Position numbers and translations under genes: made by a program
Part shown: positions 63,053 through 64,000 of the stretch, piece by piece
Numbering within the stretch: position 1 is the stretch's first letter
Layout: each line of letters opens with the position of its first letter
The notes under the pieces: generated by a model
Told to the model about the DNA's origin: nothing
Databases searched by the model: none
Seen by the model: only the letters and a program-made list of their open reading frames with translations
Assembly (NCBI RefSeq): GCF_964355755.1
Contig: NC_092675.1
Location: forward strand, 16,319,312 to 16,383,311
Length of the DNA stretch: 64,000 bases
DNA from: Antedon mediterranea
Lineage: Eukaryota > Echinodermata > Crinoidea > Comatulida > Antedonidae
Reading direction: 5' to 3'

Positions 63053-63158
63053 GTATTGCCTAGCAACCACTATTTGATATAACTATTCAAACTGTTTTGT
63101 TCATCCTTGACTTATTTTATATGAATCACTCAGCAATTTTAGTTCGTTGCTTAGCAAC
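63053..63158. promoter_or_regulatory. Pair of RFX-type X-box motifs
   Basis: GTATTGCCTAGCAACC at 63053-63068 and GTTGCTTAGCAAC at 63146-63158 fit the X-box pattern (GTNRCC/RGYAAC halves with a short spacer) bound by RFX factors at many cilium genes. The second is a perfect inverted repeat around one T. No adjacent gene is visible within the window. Confidence 0.4.
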
Positions 63159-63312
63159 AAATCATATAGCATATTTGATGGAAGTATGATTTTAAAGTAA
63201 TCACGATATAGGCCTAAAGCATATTTTCATTGGTATTATATTTTATTTTTATAATTTGCAAGTTCAGATGACTTTATCCTCTCAATAATAATTAACTCAT
63301 GTCAGGCAAACA

Positions 63313-63484
63313 TAAGGTTTATTGCAAATAGCGTGCACGATGCATGGTGAGAAGGTTTTGGGAGCAAACGTCGCAGCGCTTACGTACATGATTTGTTGTT
63401 TGTACGTATGCTCCTAAATCCTTCCCATCATGCATTGTGCAATGACGTTCCTCGCAAAATCAAGCTATTTACAATAAACCTTAT
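63313..63484. mobile_element. 172 bp hairpin element
   Basis: AAGGTTTATTGCAAATAGC at the left and GCTATTTACAATAAACCTT at the right are inverted with one mismatch. Inner blocks (GTGCACGATGCATGGTGAGAAGG / CCTTCCCATCATGCATTGTGCA; TACGTACATGATTTGTTGTTTGTACGTA) pair as well, so nearly the whole element can fold. Non-coding. Confidence 0.75.
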
Positions 63485-63859
63485 TCGGTACAGTAGCGTA
63501 TTATTTCAGAAGAACAGATTACTGTAACTTTTGATCTGTAATTACCGTACTGATGCGGGTATAAGCTCATACTCTGGTATAAGCCCACTCCCAACTTTTG
63601 ACTAATTTTCATGCAAAATGAGGCGCTCGAGTATAAGTCCACCCATTAATTCATGCCGTAATACATTATTTTGTATTTGGTAATGGCGAGTATTAGTTTT
63701 GTGATGGTCAACACATCTGGCGACTTCCATACACCGCATCGTCCTACCTTTTATTATAAACAAGCTAGGCTAATATAAGCTAGGCCATATCAGGCCTAGC
63801 AGCCCTGTTTGGTTTACACTCCATTGCCAAAACAAAGAACCGCAATTTGGTATCGGCTG

Positions 63860-63960
63860 CAGGCCCGTATGCAGCATTTATAATGGGGGGGGGGTGCGAG
63901 CGAAGCGAGCAACAATGGCTGGGGGCCAGGGGGCCGCCAAGGGCCCCCCGGTCAGGGTCC
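63860..63960 (+). repeat. Dispersed repeat with GCGAGCGAAGCGAGCA
   Basis: GGGGTGCGAGCGAAGCGAGCAACAATGGCTGGGGGCCAGGGGGCCGCCAAGGGCC, a second copy of the repeat at 38490-38620. Confidence 0.6.
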
Positions 63961-64000
63961 AAAATTTGCATTATTTGACGTTCTAAAGACTGATGTAAGA

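Overview
The window is a piece of an animal nuclear genome: AT-rich, with split genes, canonical GT-AG introns, long introns full of repeats, and three recognisable conserved genes among dense transposon debris. The very frequent AGGCCTA/TAGGCCT words and the mix of foldback, Helitron-like and hairpin elements recall echinoderms (sea urchin, sea cucumber or crinoid type) or another invertebrate deuterostome. That placement is inference from style, not from a marker gene.

Layout. 1-4.6 kb: no gene recognised; a foldback repeat with a tRNA-like centre at 0.4-0.6 kb and a possible non-coding first exon ending near 2605. 4.68-8.08 kb (+): a complete seven-exon MAP-kinase-interacting kinase (MNK/MKNK), 504 codons, with DLG in place of the DFD that marks this family. 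10.1-21.1 kb (+): a complete twelve-exon SPATA20-type thioredoxin-fold protein, 800 codons, with introns holding a hairpin element, two Helitron-like elements, a SINE and a LINE fragment. 21.8-23.5 kb (+): a broken non-LTR reverse transcriptase. 24.2-28.3 kb (-): a complete six-exon DPH2, 503 codons, whose first intron appears to be GC-AG.

28.4-52.5 kb is mainly mobile DNA: a 5.7 kb foldback element (29531-35194) whose arms are arrays of a ~95 bp unit and which was later hit by a CR1/Jockey-like LINE; an 818 bp element with 8 bp target duplications; a cluster of TTAA-associated inverted repeats; and two Helitron-like elements joined exactly head-to-tail (40658-43490). Two single-exon six-blade NHL propeller genes (44490-45389 and 51612-52484) are paralogues about 7 kb apart with a second foldback copy between them. 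52.5-64 kb has no convincing gene. It carries nested inverted-repeat elements: a possible pogo-like pair of ends at 56155/63008, a Tc1-like pair at 57690/59753 and a hAT-like pair at 60951/62289. Two RFX-type X-box motifs lie at about 63.1 kb.

The three conserved genes are unrelated in function: MNK phosphorylates eIF4E, DPH2 acts on elongation factor 2, and SPATA20 is a poorly characterised redox/glycosidase-like protein. Two touch translation, but nothing in the sequence shows co-regulation. All exon joins were made by eye from splice consensus, reading frame and family conservation; every multi-exon model closes in frame.
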